Assembly: GCA_023415055.1 (NCBI GenBank)
Contig: JAEZLZ010000147.1
Span: 1 to 50,909 of the forward strand
Reading direction: 5' to 3'
From: Bacillota bacterium
GTDB taxonomy: Bacteria > Bacillota > Clostridia > Lachnospirales > Lachnospiraceae
Length of the DNA stretch: 50,909 nt
Position 1 is the stretch's first letter; every line of letters begins with the position of its first letter. Of the stretch, positions 41,166-49,638 are shown piece by piece. The position numbers and the translations under genes are program-made. The notes under the pieces were generated by a model. The model ran no database searches. It had not been told where the DNA came from and was given only the letters and a program-made list of their open reading frames with translations.

Positions 41166-43148
41166 TTAATTTATCTCTCTCTTCAGAATCAGTGCTGAGA
41201 TTGGTTCAATCGTTACTTCGCCTCCGGGATGATTCTCCAGCACCTTAGTACCAGCCTTCGTCCCCTTCACATATACCTTCCAGTCGCTTTCTTTTATACG
41301 AATCGTTTTCGGCTCCGGATTCGCATTGTACATCACACAGATCTCCTCTGTATCGTCATTCAGCAGAAAGGATACTACATTGGGCTGGCTCCAATCAAGA
41401 AAGCTTAAATAAGCACGGATCTCCTCTGCTTTCTGTAATCGCAGAAGCTTGTTATCTTTGCGAAAAGCCATCAATCCCCGATAATAATCGACAACTGTAT
41501 TCTCCGTATGGCACTGGTCCCACTTTAAGCTGTTGATCCGATCCGGAGAACGATAGCTGTTGTCATCAAAGGCTGTTCTCTCTTCATTCAGAGGTTTGCT
41601 GCGCAGGAACTCCTCGCCTGCTTGGAAGAAGGGGATGCCCTGACAGGTAAATATGATAGCTGCTGACAGCATATTCATACGTACTCTGTTTTCACGACTA
41701 TCCTTTGGATTCGACAGTGCCAGCTTATCCCATAAGGTCAGGTTATCATGAGCCGAGGTATAGTTAATCGTCTGCGTCGGTTCTACAGCCCAAGGGCTGT
41801 TCGAAGAATACTCCACCCTTCCGTAATCGACTCCCTGATGCCAGGTGGAGCCTGCTACACTGAACTTAATTGTTTCTTCCAGACTGCTTCTTCCATTGAT
41901 AAACCCTCTTTCCCAGGAATTAAAGACACTTCCCTTAAGAGCATCTCTTAAATTATCATTAAAAGCTGCAATTCCAAGATTCATATTCTTAACGTTATTC
42001 TTCAATGCACGCTTCCAGTCAGGAAGAGGTGACAATCCGCCGGTCCAACCCTCACCGTAGATTAGTATCCCCGGATCCAGTTCATTCAGTACCCTTCTCA
42101 GCTCATTCATCGTCTGAATATCATGAATTCCCATAAGATCAAAGCGGAAGCCGTCGATATGATATTCCTGCACCCAGTACACCACGGAATCTATCATAAA
42201 TTTGCGCATCATCAGCCGTTCTGAGGCTGTCTCATTGCCACAGCCGGAGGCATTGGAGAAATACCCGTCCGGAGTCATTCGGTAATAGTACCCAGGTACG
42301 ATACGGTTAAAATTCGACTCTGTACTTTCCATCGTATGATTATATACCACGTCCATAACGACGCGAATTCCTTTTTTGTGAAGCGTCTGTACCATCTGCT
42401 TAAATTCTCGAATACGTACGTCTCCGTGATAGGGATCCGTAGAATAGGAGCCGTCCGGTACGTTATAGTTCTTCGGGTCATACCCCCAGTTGAATTGCTC
42501 CTCACCAAGCCTGGTCTCATCCACCGTGTGGTAATCAAAGGTCGGCAGCAGATGAAGATGAGTAATCCCCAGTCCGGCAAGGTAATCAATTCCTGTTCTT
42601 TCACCGTAAGAATTCACGGTGCCTTCCTCTGTGAATGCAAGATATTTGCCCGGATGCTTCATACCCGAGCTCGGATCTGCAGAAAAATCCCGGATGTGAA
42701 GTTCGTAGATTACTGCATCAGCAGCATCGGTAAATTCAGGTATCTTCTCCTCAGCGAATCCGGGTGGATTCGTGGAAACCAGATCAATGATCATACCCCG
42801 ATTACCATTCACCCCCACTGCCTTGGCATATGGGTCTACTGCTTCCTTCGTCTCTCCCTCCACCGTTACTGCGTAGGTATAATAGATCCCGTTTCTGTCT
42901 CCAGGGACACGGCATACCCAGGTCCCTTGCTCCGAAAGTAACATAGGTACGTTTTCTATTAAATCCTCACCGTCACCGGTGCGATACAACTGAACCACAA
43001 CCTGAGAAGCTGTCGGTGCCCATACACGAAAATGTGTCTCTTCAAGGGTCCAGACTGCCCCCAGATCATGTCCTTTATAGTGATTGGTCATCTCAAACTC
43101 TGAGGTTGAGAACCAATTATAATATTCCATTAATTTAAGTCTATCCAC
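41166..43148 (-). CDS. pulA: Type I pullulanase (alpha-1,6-glucan debranching enzyme)
   Basis: A 660-residue GH13 enzyme. An N-terminal CBM48 domain (about 25-110; GAVWTLEETHFRVWAPTASQ) precedes the catalytic barrel. Signatures are the pullulanase motif NWGYDPKNYN, then DVVYNHT, GFRFDLMGIHD (nucleophile Asp), GEGW (acid/base Glu) and SAHDN (third acid). No signal peptide is seen, so it acts inside the cell on glycogen or imported branched maltodextrins. GGAGGTTATT precedes a GTG at 43148, chosen as start; a GTG at 43205 would overlap the upstream gene and lacks a ribosome site. It follows the beta-CASP gene by 37 bases. Confidence 0.93.
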   Translation of the reverse strand: MDRLKLMEYYNWFSTSEFEMTNHYKGHDLGAVWTLEETHFRVWAPTASQVVVQLYRTGDGEDLIENVPMLLSEQGTWVCRVPGDRNGIYYTYAVTVEGETKEAVDPYAKAVGVNGNRGMIIDLVSTNPPGFAEEKIPEFTDAADAVIYELHIRDFSADPSSGMKHPGKYLAFTEEGTVNSYGERTGIDYLAGLGITHLHLLPTFDYHTVDETRLGEEQFNWGYDPKNYNVPDGSYSTDPYHGDVRIREFKQMVQTLHKKGIRVVMDVVYNHTMESTESNFNRIVPGYYYRMTPDGYFSNASGCGNETASERLMMRKFMIDSVVYWVQEYHIDGFRFDLMGIHDIQTMNELRRVLNELDPGILIYGEGWTGGLSPLPDWKRALKNNVKNMNLGIAAFNDNLRDALKGSVFNSWERGFINGRSSLEETIKFSVAGSTWHQGVDYGRVEYSSNSPWAVEPTQTINYTSAHDNLTLWDKLALSNPKDSRENRVRMNMLSAAIIFTCQGIPFFQAGEEFLRSKPLNEERTAFDDNSYRSPDRINSLKWDQCHTENTVVDYYRGLMAFRKDNKLLRLQKAEEIRAYLSFLDWSQPNVVSFLLNDDTEEICVMYNANPEPKTIRIKESDWKVYVKGTKAGTKVLENHPGGEVTIEPISALILKREIN

Positions 43149-43185
43149 AATAACCTCCGGCCGCTGTTTCAGTAATATATCCGCA

Positions 43186-44790
43186 TCAGCGATCCCACTT
43201 ATCACATAGAGAATTAATCTGACTCGTAAACTTAGCTAAGTCTTTATTTGCTCCGCCTTTGTTGTGTTGAATCACAGCGGCTAAGCGCCTTCCTGCCTGT
43301 ACAAGACGTTCAAATACCGAATCGACTCTTCCTGCTGCAGCTACCAGCTTCGGTTCCACCGGAATCTTCGTGCCTTCCTTGACGCGGACATTGCTTAAGA
43401 GATCATAAGTATCACCACTATAAGGAGCCGCTGCATGATACCCCAGTTCTTTGCTGATGTATTCTGTAAAGAGCTCGCATACCTGATCCTCTCCATGGGT
43501 AACAAATACTCGTTCCGGCTTCTTTGTGAAGCCTCCAAGCCAGCGAAGCAGTCCATCCCTGTCTGCGTGACCACTTACACCGGATAATTGCCGGATCTGT
43601 GCACTGACTTGAATCGTCTCGCCAAAGAGCTTCACTTCCTGTGCTCCGTCGAGGATAATCCTGCCGAGTGTCCCTACGGACTGATGCCCTACAAAGAGAA
43701 TGGTGCTGTCCTCTCTCCACAGATTATGCTTCAGATGATGGCGGATACGACCGGCATCGCACATGCCGGCAGCAGAGATAATCACCTTCGGATCCTCATC
43801 AAAATTAATTGCCTTTGATTCGTCCGAGGTAATGGAGGTGCTAAGTCCCGCGAAGGATAAGGGATTAATCCCTTTATTCACAAGGTCCATCGCATCCTTA
43901 TCAAAATAGCCTGTCATGTAATCATGGAAGATCTGAGTAGCCTCCACCGCCAGCGGACTATCTACATATACCTTAAAATTACCGTGTCCCTTAACCAGTC
44001 GATCATCCTTTATCTTACGAATATAATAAAGGAGTACCTGAGTTCTTCCTACTGCAAAGGAAGGGATAACCACATTACCCCCCCGATCAAAGGTTGACTG
44101 GATAATCTCTGTCAGCTCTGCAATATAATCCGGACTTGCCTCATGATTGCGATCACCATAGGTGGATTCCATAACCACATAGTCCGCTTCTGATATATAT
44201 TGAGGATCGTTGATCAACGGTTGGTTCAGATTACCGATATCACCGGAGAATACAATTTTTTTTGTTACATCCCCTTCCGTTATCCATAGTTCTATACTGG
44301 CAGAGCCCAGAAGATGGCCGACATCCGTAAAACGTACTTCGATACCATCATATAACCGGAAGGTCTGCCCATACTCATGAGGCACCAGCTTACGGATGGT
44401 TGCCAGAGCATCTTCCATATCATAGATAGGGGCTAGCGCCGTATCACCGGAACGTTTGCCCTTCCGGTTCTTCCATTCTGCTTCTGCTAATTGAATATGA
44501 GCACTGTCACGAAGCATAATATTACATAAAGCACTGGTTGCCGAGGTTGCATGAATATCTCCCCGGAAGCCTTCATTGACCAGGAGCGGAAGTTTACCGG
44601 AATGATCCATATGGGCATGGGTCAAAAGAACAGCATCAATATCGGCAGATAATACCGGTATCTCCTGATTCTCATAGGTGTCCTTCCCCTGCTCCATACC
44701 ACAGTCGATTAGAATATTCTTTCCGCAAGCTTCCAAAAAATAGCAGCTGCCTGTCACTTCATGCGTCGCTCCTAAAAATGTTAGTTTCAT
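43186..44790 (-). CDS. Metallo-beta-lactamase/beta-CASP nuclease (CPSF-like RNA processing protein)
   Basis: A 534-residue MBL-fold hydrolase. Zinc ligands lie in HAHMDHSG (His58, His60, Asp62, His63), then SGDIGNLNQ. A beta-CASP domain (about 250-370; IPSFAVGRTQVLLYYIRK) is inserted and the C-terminal RNA-specificity motif is LSGVSGHADRDGLLRWL. Such bacterial proteins are related to the cleavage factor CPSF73 and are RNA endo/exonucleases. GGAGGAGG precedes the ATG at 44790, which fixes the start over 44826. A consensus promoter lies at 44862-44890. Pullulanase downstream may share the transcript. Confidence 0.92.
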   Translation of the reverse strand: MKLTFLGATHEVTGSCYFLEACGKNILIDCGMEQGKDTYENQEIPVLSADIDAVLLTHAHMDHSGKLPLLVNEGFRGDIHATSATSALCNIMLRDSAHIQLAEAEWKNRKGKRSGDTALAPIYDMEDALATIRKLVPHEYGQTFRLYDGIEVRFTDVGHLLGSASIELWITEGDVTKKIVFSGDIGNLNQPLINDPQYISEADYVVMESTYGDRNHEASPDYIAELTEIIQSTFDRGGNVVIPSFAVGRTQVLLYYIRKIKDDRLVKGHGNFKVYVDSPLAVEATQIFHDYMTGYFDKDAMDLVNKGINPLSFAGLSTSITSDESKAINFDEDPKVIISAAGMCDAGRIRHHLKHNLWREDSTILFVGHQSVGTLGRIILDGAQEVKLFGETIQVSAQIRQLSGVSGHADRDGLLRWLGGFTKKPERVFVTHGEDQVCELFTEYISKELGYHAAAPYSGDTYDLLSNVRVKEGTKIPVEPKLVAAAGRVDSVFERLVQAGRRLAAVIQHNKGGANKDLAKFTSQINSLCDKWDR

Positions 44791-44861
44791 AGAAAACCTC
44801 CTCCAAAGTGTCTTTATGCAATTCAATAACCCAAGCTTACAAACTTTGTCCGTTTCTTATT

Positions 44862-44890
44862 ATTGTACGCTCGAAAAAATTTCGTGTCAA
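44862..44890 (-). promoter_or_regulatory. Promoter of the beta-CASP nuclease gene
   Basis: Minus strand TTGACA (44890-44885), 17 bases, TACAAT (44867-44862), about 75 bases before the start codon. Confidence 0.85.
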
Positions 44891-44907
44891 TGCTTCCAGC
44901 ACGTAGT

Positions 44908-45600
44908 TTATGCGTCCACTAAGCTCTGCAGCTTCTTCTCATCGAGAATATCTATCGTACCTCGGTTCAGGGAAACAATTCCTTCATTTTGAAAGTATTT
45001 CAACATTCTGGTTACAACCTCTCTGGCAGTACCCAGGTGATTCGCAATCCTTTCGTGGGTAATCGTCAGGGTATCTTCACCTTCGATGACCAGCTGTTCC
45101 AGAAGAAAGTTTGCCAATCGCTTATCCAGGCTGGTGAACAAAGCCTGTTCCATAATCCACATGACATCAGAGAAACGGGATGCCATCAGATTATTGGTAA
45201 ACACCTGAACCGGAAGGGAATCCTGTGACAGCTTACGAAAAACTGCTGTAGGAATCAAATAAGCTTCCGTTGCCTTTTCCACCTCGACAAAGATATCAAA
45301 GGAGATATTCTTCATCATGCAGGAAGCAGAGAAGATACATACGTCACGTTCAAATAATCGGTAAAGGGTAATCTCCTTTCCTGTCTCGGATATAATATAA
45401 GCCCGAACCTGCCCGCTCTTTATTAAAAATAAGCCGGAGCAGTTCTCGGATCCGCTGTGCATGGCTTCCCCTGCTACAAATTGCTTTTTTATAACCATCT
45501 GCTGTAAGCTGTCCTTCTGCCCCTGGGTAAGTTCCTTCCAGAAGCTTAAGGTTTCTCGAAAGAATACCTCGTCTGCGTTCGATAATGCCAATGCTCTCAC
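44908..45600 (-). CDS. Crp/Fnr-family transcriptional regulator
   Basis: A 230-residue regulator. The cyclic-nucleotide-binding-like beta-roll (about 35-120) has GLFLIKSGQVRAYIIS and GKEITLYRLFERDVC. A dimer helix and a C-terminal winged helix follow, with LTITHERIANHLGTAREVVTRMLKYF and GIVSLNRGTIDILD. The YRLFERDVCIFSASCMM segment has two Cys but lacks the FNR N-terminal cluster, so it belongs to the broad clostridial group of unknown ligand. Start GTG at 45600, or TTG at 45591, which has better spacing behind GGAG. Direct repeats lie just upstream. A Crp/Fnr-type site is found at 30941. Confidence 0.88.
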   Translation of the reverse strand: MRALALSNADEVFFRETLSFWKELTQGQKDSLQQMVIKKQFVAGEAMHSGSENCSGLFLIKSGQVRAYIISETGKEITLYRLFERDVCIFSASCMMKNISFDIFVEVEKATEAYLIPTAVFRKLSQDSLPVQVFTNNLMASRFSDVMWIMEQALFTSLDKRLANFLLEQLVIEGEDTLTITHERIANHLGTAREVVTRMLKYFQNEGIVSLNRGTIDILDEKKLQSLVDA

Positions 45601-45626
45601 TCCAATCGTTTTGCTCTGATCATTAC

Positions 45627-45670
45627 TATATCTATTTTACTGATATTTATTTTATTTATATCTATTTTAC
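45627..45670. repeat. 14-base direct repeats upstream of the Crp/Fnr gene
   Basis: TATATCTATTTTAC occurs at 45627-45640 and again at 45657-45670, a 30-base period (about three helical turns). They lie about 27 bases before the regulator's start and could be autoregulatory sites. The A/T-rich content makes chance similarity possible. Confidence 0.55.
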
Positions 45671-45771
45671 CATTTTAAGAAAACCAACAACTACTCAGAT
45701 ATCAATTTGTTCTTTTAATGTATATCCATAATAGGTTTTAAAATCTTCTTATTACATAACAATATAAAAGA

Positions 45772-45818
45772 TGCATGTAAGGCTGACACCTACAGGCCCG
45801 GTTCCAGCTTTACATGCA
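45772..45818 (-). terminator. Terminator after desulfoferrodoxin
   Basis: Stem TGCATGTAAxGCTG/CAGCxTTACATGCA (45772-45785 and 45805-45818) begins 24 bases after the stop codon and is followed by CTTTTA on the minus strand. Confidence 0.8.
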
Positions 45819-45842
45819 ACAAAATAATGATCGGATATAATA

Positions 45843-46226
45843 CTAAAGCTCGGTCTTCCACAAACCGTGAAGATTGCAATATTCATAGACTGCAACTACT
45901 TCATCATTGTCAAGAGCAAAGGTTGCAACCGGCTCGTCTCCGGGCTTGAGGCATTTTCTCTGTCCACCGTTCTTTGTCTGAAGGTAAATCCACTGAATAA
46001 AATGCTTTTCTTCCATCGGGTGAGGTACGCCGCCGACTTCTACCTTTACAATGTTTCCGACAATCGATACCACCGGGACATGCTTTTCCTTGGAGGCATC
46101 CACCGTATTCGCTACTAACTCTTCCATCTCTTCACCGCAGCACACTACAGGAACTCCGGAATTATGAAGCATTCCAACGATATTACCGCAGTGCTTGCAT
46201 CTGTAGAACTTATGCTCTTCACACAT
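45843..46226 (-). CDS. dfx: Desulfoferrodoxin (superoxide reductase, two-iron form)
   Basis: A 127-residue cytoplasmic enzyme that reduces superoxide to peroxide in anaerobes. Centre I is the desulforedoxin-like rubredoxin site: Cys10, Cys13, Cys29 and Cys30 (CKHC and VCC). Centre II ligands are all present: His49 (EKHVP, with Glu47 and Lys48), His69, His75, Cys117 and His120 (CNLHGLW). Length matches the family. AGGAGAG precedes the ATG. Thioredoxin lies upstream and a Crp/Fnr regulator downstream, a small oxidative stress neighbourhood. Confidence 0.96.
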   Translation of the reverse strand: MCEEHKFYRCKHCGNIVGMLHNSGVPVVCCGEEMEELVANTVDASKEKHVPVVSIVGNIVKVEVGGVPHPMEEKHFIQWIYLQTKNGGQRKCLKPGDEPVATFALDNDEVVAVYEYCNLHGLWKTEL

Positions 46227-46348
46227 CGCTATCTCTCCTTTGCGTAATAAATATATTATATATCTATATGGGCTGTATCAAAACACACAGTTCACTCATC
46301 TCTTCGTTTACAATGTATTGGTACAGCCTAATCTTTCTTCATTATAAC

Positions 46349-46663
46349 TTAAACTTCCAACATTCTCAAGATATCTTTTTTCGGTCTTACGCCAACCGCC
46401 TGCGCTGCGATCTTGCCATCTTTAACTACCATCAGAGTAGGAATGCTCATAACGCGGAACTGAGAAGCAAGCTCTGATTCCTCATCCACATTAATTTTTC
46501 CGATCTTCGCAGTTCCTGCCACCTCTTCAGAAATCTCATCCAGAGTGGGTGCCACCATTCTGCAGGGTCCACACCAGGAAGCCCAAAAGTCCAAAAGGAT
46601 CGGTTCCTTAGATTTTAGTACCTCTTGTTCAAAATTATTCTTTGTAATTTTTATAGTAGCCAT
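46349..46663 (-). CDS. trxA: Thioredoxin
   Basis: A 104-residue thioredoxin with the active site WCGPC (Cys31, Cys34) in LLDFWASWCGPCRMVAPT, and the cis-Pro loop in MSIPTLMVVKDG. It is a cytoplasmic dithiol reductase for ribonucleotide reductase, peroxidases and others. AGGAGG lies about ten bases before the ATG at 46663; the ORF could be extended to 46753, but that is out of keeping with family length and overlaps the likely promoter (TATAGT at about 46715). A weak imperfect hairpin GGCTGTA/TACAGCC (46268-46327) follows the stop codon. Confidence 0.95.
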   Translation of the reverse strand: MATIKITKNNFEQEVLKSKEPILLDFWASWCGPCRMVAPTLDEISEEVAGTAKIGKINVDEESELASQFRVMSIPTLMVVKDGKIAAQAVGVRPKKDILRMLEV

Positions 46664-46781
46664 AGTGTTATTCCTCCTATTAGTTTTAGTGTTCAATTCA
46701 CTTTCTAGGCTTACTATACCATGATACGCATAGTGTATCTGTGATGTTATCACTATGATACTTATTACAAAGCTATCTAAT

Positions 46782-48014
46782 TTATTCCTGAACCGGAGAA
46801 TATCCTTCCTTGATGATCTCTTTCTTACGAAGGAGGATAAAACCTATCAGAAGCATGATTAGCCCGGTTACGATCAGCATGAGTTCGATATCGATTACAT
46901 CCGCCAATGGTCCGAAGATCAGCATACCTACCGGCATCATTATGCTGGAGATCATACTGAGTACACCAAACACCCGTCCAAGAAAATCACTCTCCACCTT
47001 TTCCTGAAGCAATACCATCGCCGGCGTGTTGAAGAAGGGCATTGCCAATCCCACGATTGCCATAAATACCAGATACAACCAAAAAATCGGAGTAACTCCC
47101 AAAGCGAAGGTAAAGACGCCTATGATGGTACTTGCAAATACCATGGTGTGTACTCGATTGCGAAACCCCTGCCAGGAAGCCAACAGAATTCCTCCAGCCA
47201 TTGTACCAACGGAAAATACAATCTCAATCGCCGTCAATCTCCAGACATCATTTCCAAAGGTTCGAGTCGTCTGCAGTGGGGTCAGAAAAGCTACCGGCGC
47301 CGCAAAAAAGAAATAAGCCGCAAAGAATACAAACATTGATTTTATAAATTTATGTCCTCGGATATAGCGAAGTCCCACAAGTGCATCCTCTAGATAACCT
47401 GTCACATGCTTCTGCAAAGCCTTGGCATGAACCGGTACATGGACGAAGAACATCATAATTACAACGGCGATGGCAGCGGTTACTACATCCACGAAAAATA
47501 TCACTTCGATTGGTGCTATGGTTAGTAATGCTCCACTCGCCATCGGTGATACCAACATGACCAACGATTGTATACTCCCATTTGTTGCATTTACCCTGGT
47601 CAGCTGCTCCTCCGGTACAAGCTGTGGAAGAATCGCTCCGACCGCCGGTGTCTGAATCCCGGTTCCCACGGACCGTATTGCTGATACCACAAACATCAGC
47701 CATAACGAATCATAGCCGAGCAGGAATAAGATGGCCAGAATAAGAGTTGCAATTGCGATAAACGAATCGGAAGCAACAATCAGGAGCTTTCGGCTGAAAC
47801 GGTCTGCCCATACCCCTGCAAAGGGTGAGACAAAGAAGGTCGGTAAAAATCCGCAGATGATGGAAATCATCATCATAACTCCGGATTGCGTATTTAAGGT
47901 GATATACCACATAATGGCATATTGTACCAGGGAGGATCCAAATAAGGATATCGTTTGGCTGGATAGAAATAGTATGATTTTCTTATGCCAAGGATTGCTA
48001 TGCTGTTCATTCAT
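46782..48014 (-). CDS. MFS transporter (MefA/enterobactin-exporter type)
   Basis: A 410-residue membrane protein with 12 predicted spans. The MFS loop motif is GVWADRFSRKLLIV (about 66-79). IRSVGTGIQTPAVGAILPQLV and LTRVNATNGSIQSL (about 120-155) are typical of the MefA/EntS-like drug and macrolide exporter group. The substrate is unknown. AGGAGG precedes the ATG at 48014, chosen over the upstream 48041. It stands alone between trxA and the aminotransferase. Confidence 0.9.
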   Translation of the reverse strand: MNEQHSNPWHKKIILFLSSQTISLFGSSLVQYAIMWYITLNTQSGVMMMISIICGFLPTFFVSPFAGVWADRFSRKLLIVASDSFIAIATLILAILFLLGYDSLWLMFVVSAIRSVGTGIQTPAVGAILPQLVPEEQLTRVNATNGSIQSLVMLVSPMASGALLTIAPIEVIFFVDVVTAAIAVVIMMFFVHVPVHAKALQKHVTGYLEDALVGLRYIRGHKFIKSMFVFFAAYFFFAAPVAFLTPLQTTRTFGNDVWRLTAIEIVFSVGTMAGGILLASWQGFRNRVHTMVFASTIIGVFTFALGVTPIFWLYLVFMAIVGLAMPFFNTPAMVLLQEKVESDFLGRVFGVLSMISSIMMPVGMLIFGPLADVIDIELMLIVTGLIMLLIGFILLRKKEIIKEGYSPVQE

Positions 48015-48137
48015 AAGTAGTTCCTCCTTTCTTACTGTCATTCATAAAGTAAGCAATATTATACAGGATGCCGGAATGCGGGTCAATCCATACTTTATCG
48101 GACATCATTTGTTAAGAAGCTTCGAATAGAGAGACAT

Positions 48138-49337
48138 TTATTGTGCAGCCAGAACCTTTCTTAGTTCTGTTGCTATATTTGAGACCGCTTTTTGGACAGT
48201 TTCGGGATGGGTTGCCAGATTTATCCGTACGAACCCTTTATAATTAGCACCAAACCACTCTCCAAAATCCACGGCGATTCTGCATCTATCCTGGATGAAG
48301 GCCTTTGTCTCCTCCTTATTGATGTAGGAATTAAGGTTAAGCAATGCCAGATATGTCCCCTCCATCGGTGAGATATATAATTCGGGGAATTCCTTTAACC
48401 CATCCACCAAAGTGTGATAATTCTGTTCCACGACCCCTAGAAGACTTTTTCTCCATTCTTCACCATACCTATATGCCGCTTCGCTTGCAATCAGGCCAAA
48501 GACGTTATCCTCCATTTGAATATAACGTTTTTTAAATGCATCATAGGTAGCTCGCAATTGATCATTCCGGATAATAATACTGGAGGTAAGACAGGATGCC
48601 AGATTGAAGGTCTTTGAAGCGGAGGTACAGGTGATAACATTCGAAGCATATTTACCGTTTGATACGGTAGCACTGGGTATCTGGCGTTTACCTGTCGCTG
48701 TCAGATCCTGATGAATCTCATCTGAGATAACCAGTACATTGTGCCTTTGGCATATCGCAAGCATCTGATCTAACTCTTCTTCCTTCCAGACCCTTCCTGC
48801 AGGATTGTGAGGGGAACAAAGTATATACATCTTAACATCATTCTCTACGATCGACTGCTCAAAGCGATCAAAATCAATGGTAAAGACACCTTTATCATAA
48901 TTCAGATCACAGGTAACCAGTTTTCTGTTATTATCCTTTACACAATTGTGGAACGGATAATAAACCGGTGTCATAATAATAATGGAATCCTGCTCCTTCG
49001 TAAACATATTAACAAACCAATACAAAGCTGCAACAATTCCCGGTGTTATTCGTATCCATTCTTTCTTAATTTCATAGTTAAAATGGGTTTTCTCCCATTG
49101 AATCACCGCATTAAAATACGAATCCGGAACATAAGAGTAACCGAATACCCCGTGCTCTGCTTTCTTCATAATAGCCTCAATAATATGTTCTTCTGTCTTA
49201 AAGTCCATATCAGCTACCCACATAGAGATCAGATCCGAATCTCCAAACCTGACATCCAGTGCATCCCACTTAAGGCTGTGCGTATTTCTTCGATCAATTG
49301 CATACTTTTCACAAAACTCTTTTACTTCCATGCCCAT
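48138..49337 (-). CDS. PLP-dependent aminotransferase / C-S lyase, MalY/PatB family
   Basis: A 399-residue fold type I PLP enzyme. It opens RRNTHSLKWDALDVRFGDSD with WVADMDF, both hallmarks of the MalY/PatB cystathionine beta-lyase group. Other motifs are CSPHNPAGRVW, ISDEIHQDL (PLP-ring Asp) and SASKTFNLA with the Schiff-base Lys. Arg in FVRINLATHP binds the carboxylate. It cleaves cystathionine or cysteine-type thioethers to pyruvate, ammonia and thiol; regulation of maltose genes as in E. coli MalY is unlikely to be inferable. GGAG lies seven bases before the ATG at 49337; an ATG at 49331 is also possible. Confidence 0.9.
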   Translation of the reverse strand: MGMEVKEFCEKYAIDRRNTHSLKWDALDVRFGDSDLISMWVADMDFKTEEHIIEAIMKKAEHGVFGYSYVPDSYFNAVIQWEKTHFNYEIKKEWIRITPGIVAALYWFVNMFTKEQDSIIIMTPVYYPFHNCVKDNNRKLVTCDLNYDKGVFTIDFDRFEQSIVENDVKMYILCSPHNPAGRVWKEEELDQMLAICQRHNVLVISDEIHQDLTATGKRQIPSATVSNGKYASNVITCTSASKTFNLASCLTSSIIIRNDQLRATYDAFKKRYIQMEDNVFGLIASEAAYRYGEEWRKSLLGVVEQNYHTLVDGLKEFPELYISPMEGTYLALLNLNSYINKEETKAFIQDRCRIAVDFGEWFGANYKGFVRINLATHPETVQKAVSNIATELRKVLAAQ

Positions 49338-49469
49338 GACCCCTCTCCATTTTTGGTTTCATCACGATATATTTTCAAGATGATGCGTCGTTTTTCCGCG
49401 TATTGTTGCTTTTCTTATGTTCTTTCGGTATATTAAACTATAATACGATACGATACCATATTTCCGCAA

Positions 49470-49510
49470 CTATAGAAAGCGCGCTTCGCGAACTTTCTAT
49501 TGTCACGAAT
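49470..49510. repeat. Hairpin repeat, copy 2 (slightly truncated)
   Basis: CTATAGAAAG followed by CGCGCTTCGCGAA, CTTTCTATTGTC and ACGAAT. Matches copies 1 and 3 with a few changes and lacks the first bases. It lies directly beside the terminator that contains copy 3. Confidence 0.85.
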
Positions 49511-49589
49511 AAAAAACAGCATTCCGGTAAACGATAGAAAGCACGCTTCGCGAACTTTCTATTGTCATGAATAAGAAATGCTGTTTTTT
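49511..49589 (-). terminator. Terminator of the ABC permease operon, loop enlarged by a repeat
   Basis: Perfect 13-bp arms AAAAAACAGCATT (49511-49523) and AATGCTGTTTTTT (49577-49589) form an intrinsic terminator with U-tract on the minus strand after the permease gene. The 53-base loop is almost wholly occupied by hairpin repeat copy 3. Confidence 0.85.
49529..49572. repeat. 44-base hairpin repeat, copy 3, inside a terminator loop
   Basis: Starts AAACGATAGAAAG and ends TATTGTCATGAAT; differs from copy 1 at about one position. Its own stem would form a second hairpin on top of the terminator stem. Confidence 0.88.
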
Positions 49590-49638
49590 AAGTATTATTT
49601 AAAATACATTAATGATGTTCTTACAGAACGCGGGATTA

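Noticed and set aside
48807..49436. 209-residue plus-strand ORF opposite the aminotransferase
   Set aside because: It is the complement of a clear PLP enzyme and its translation resembles no protein.
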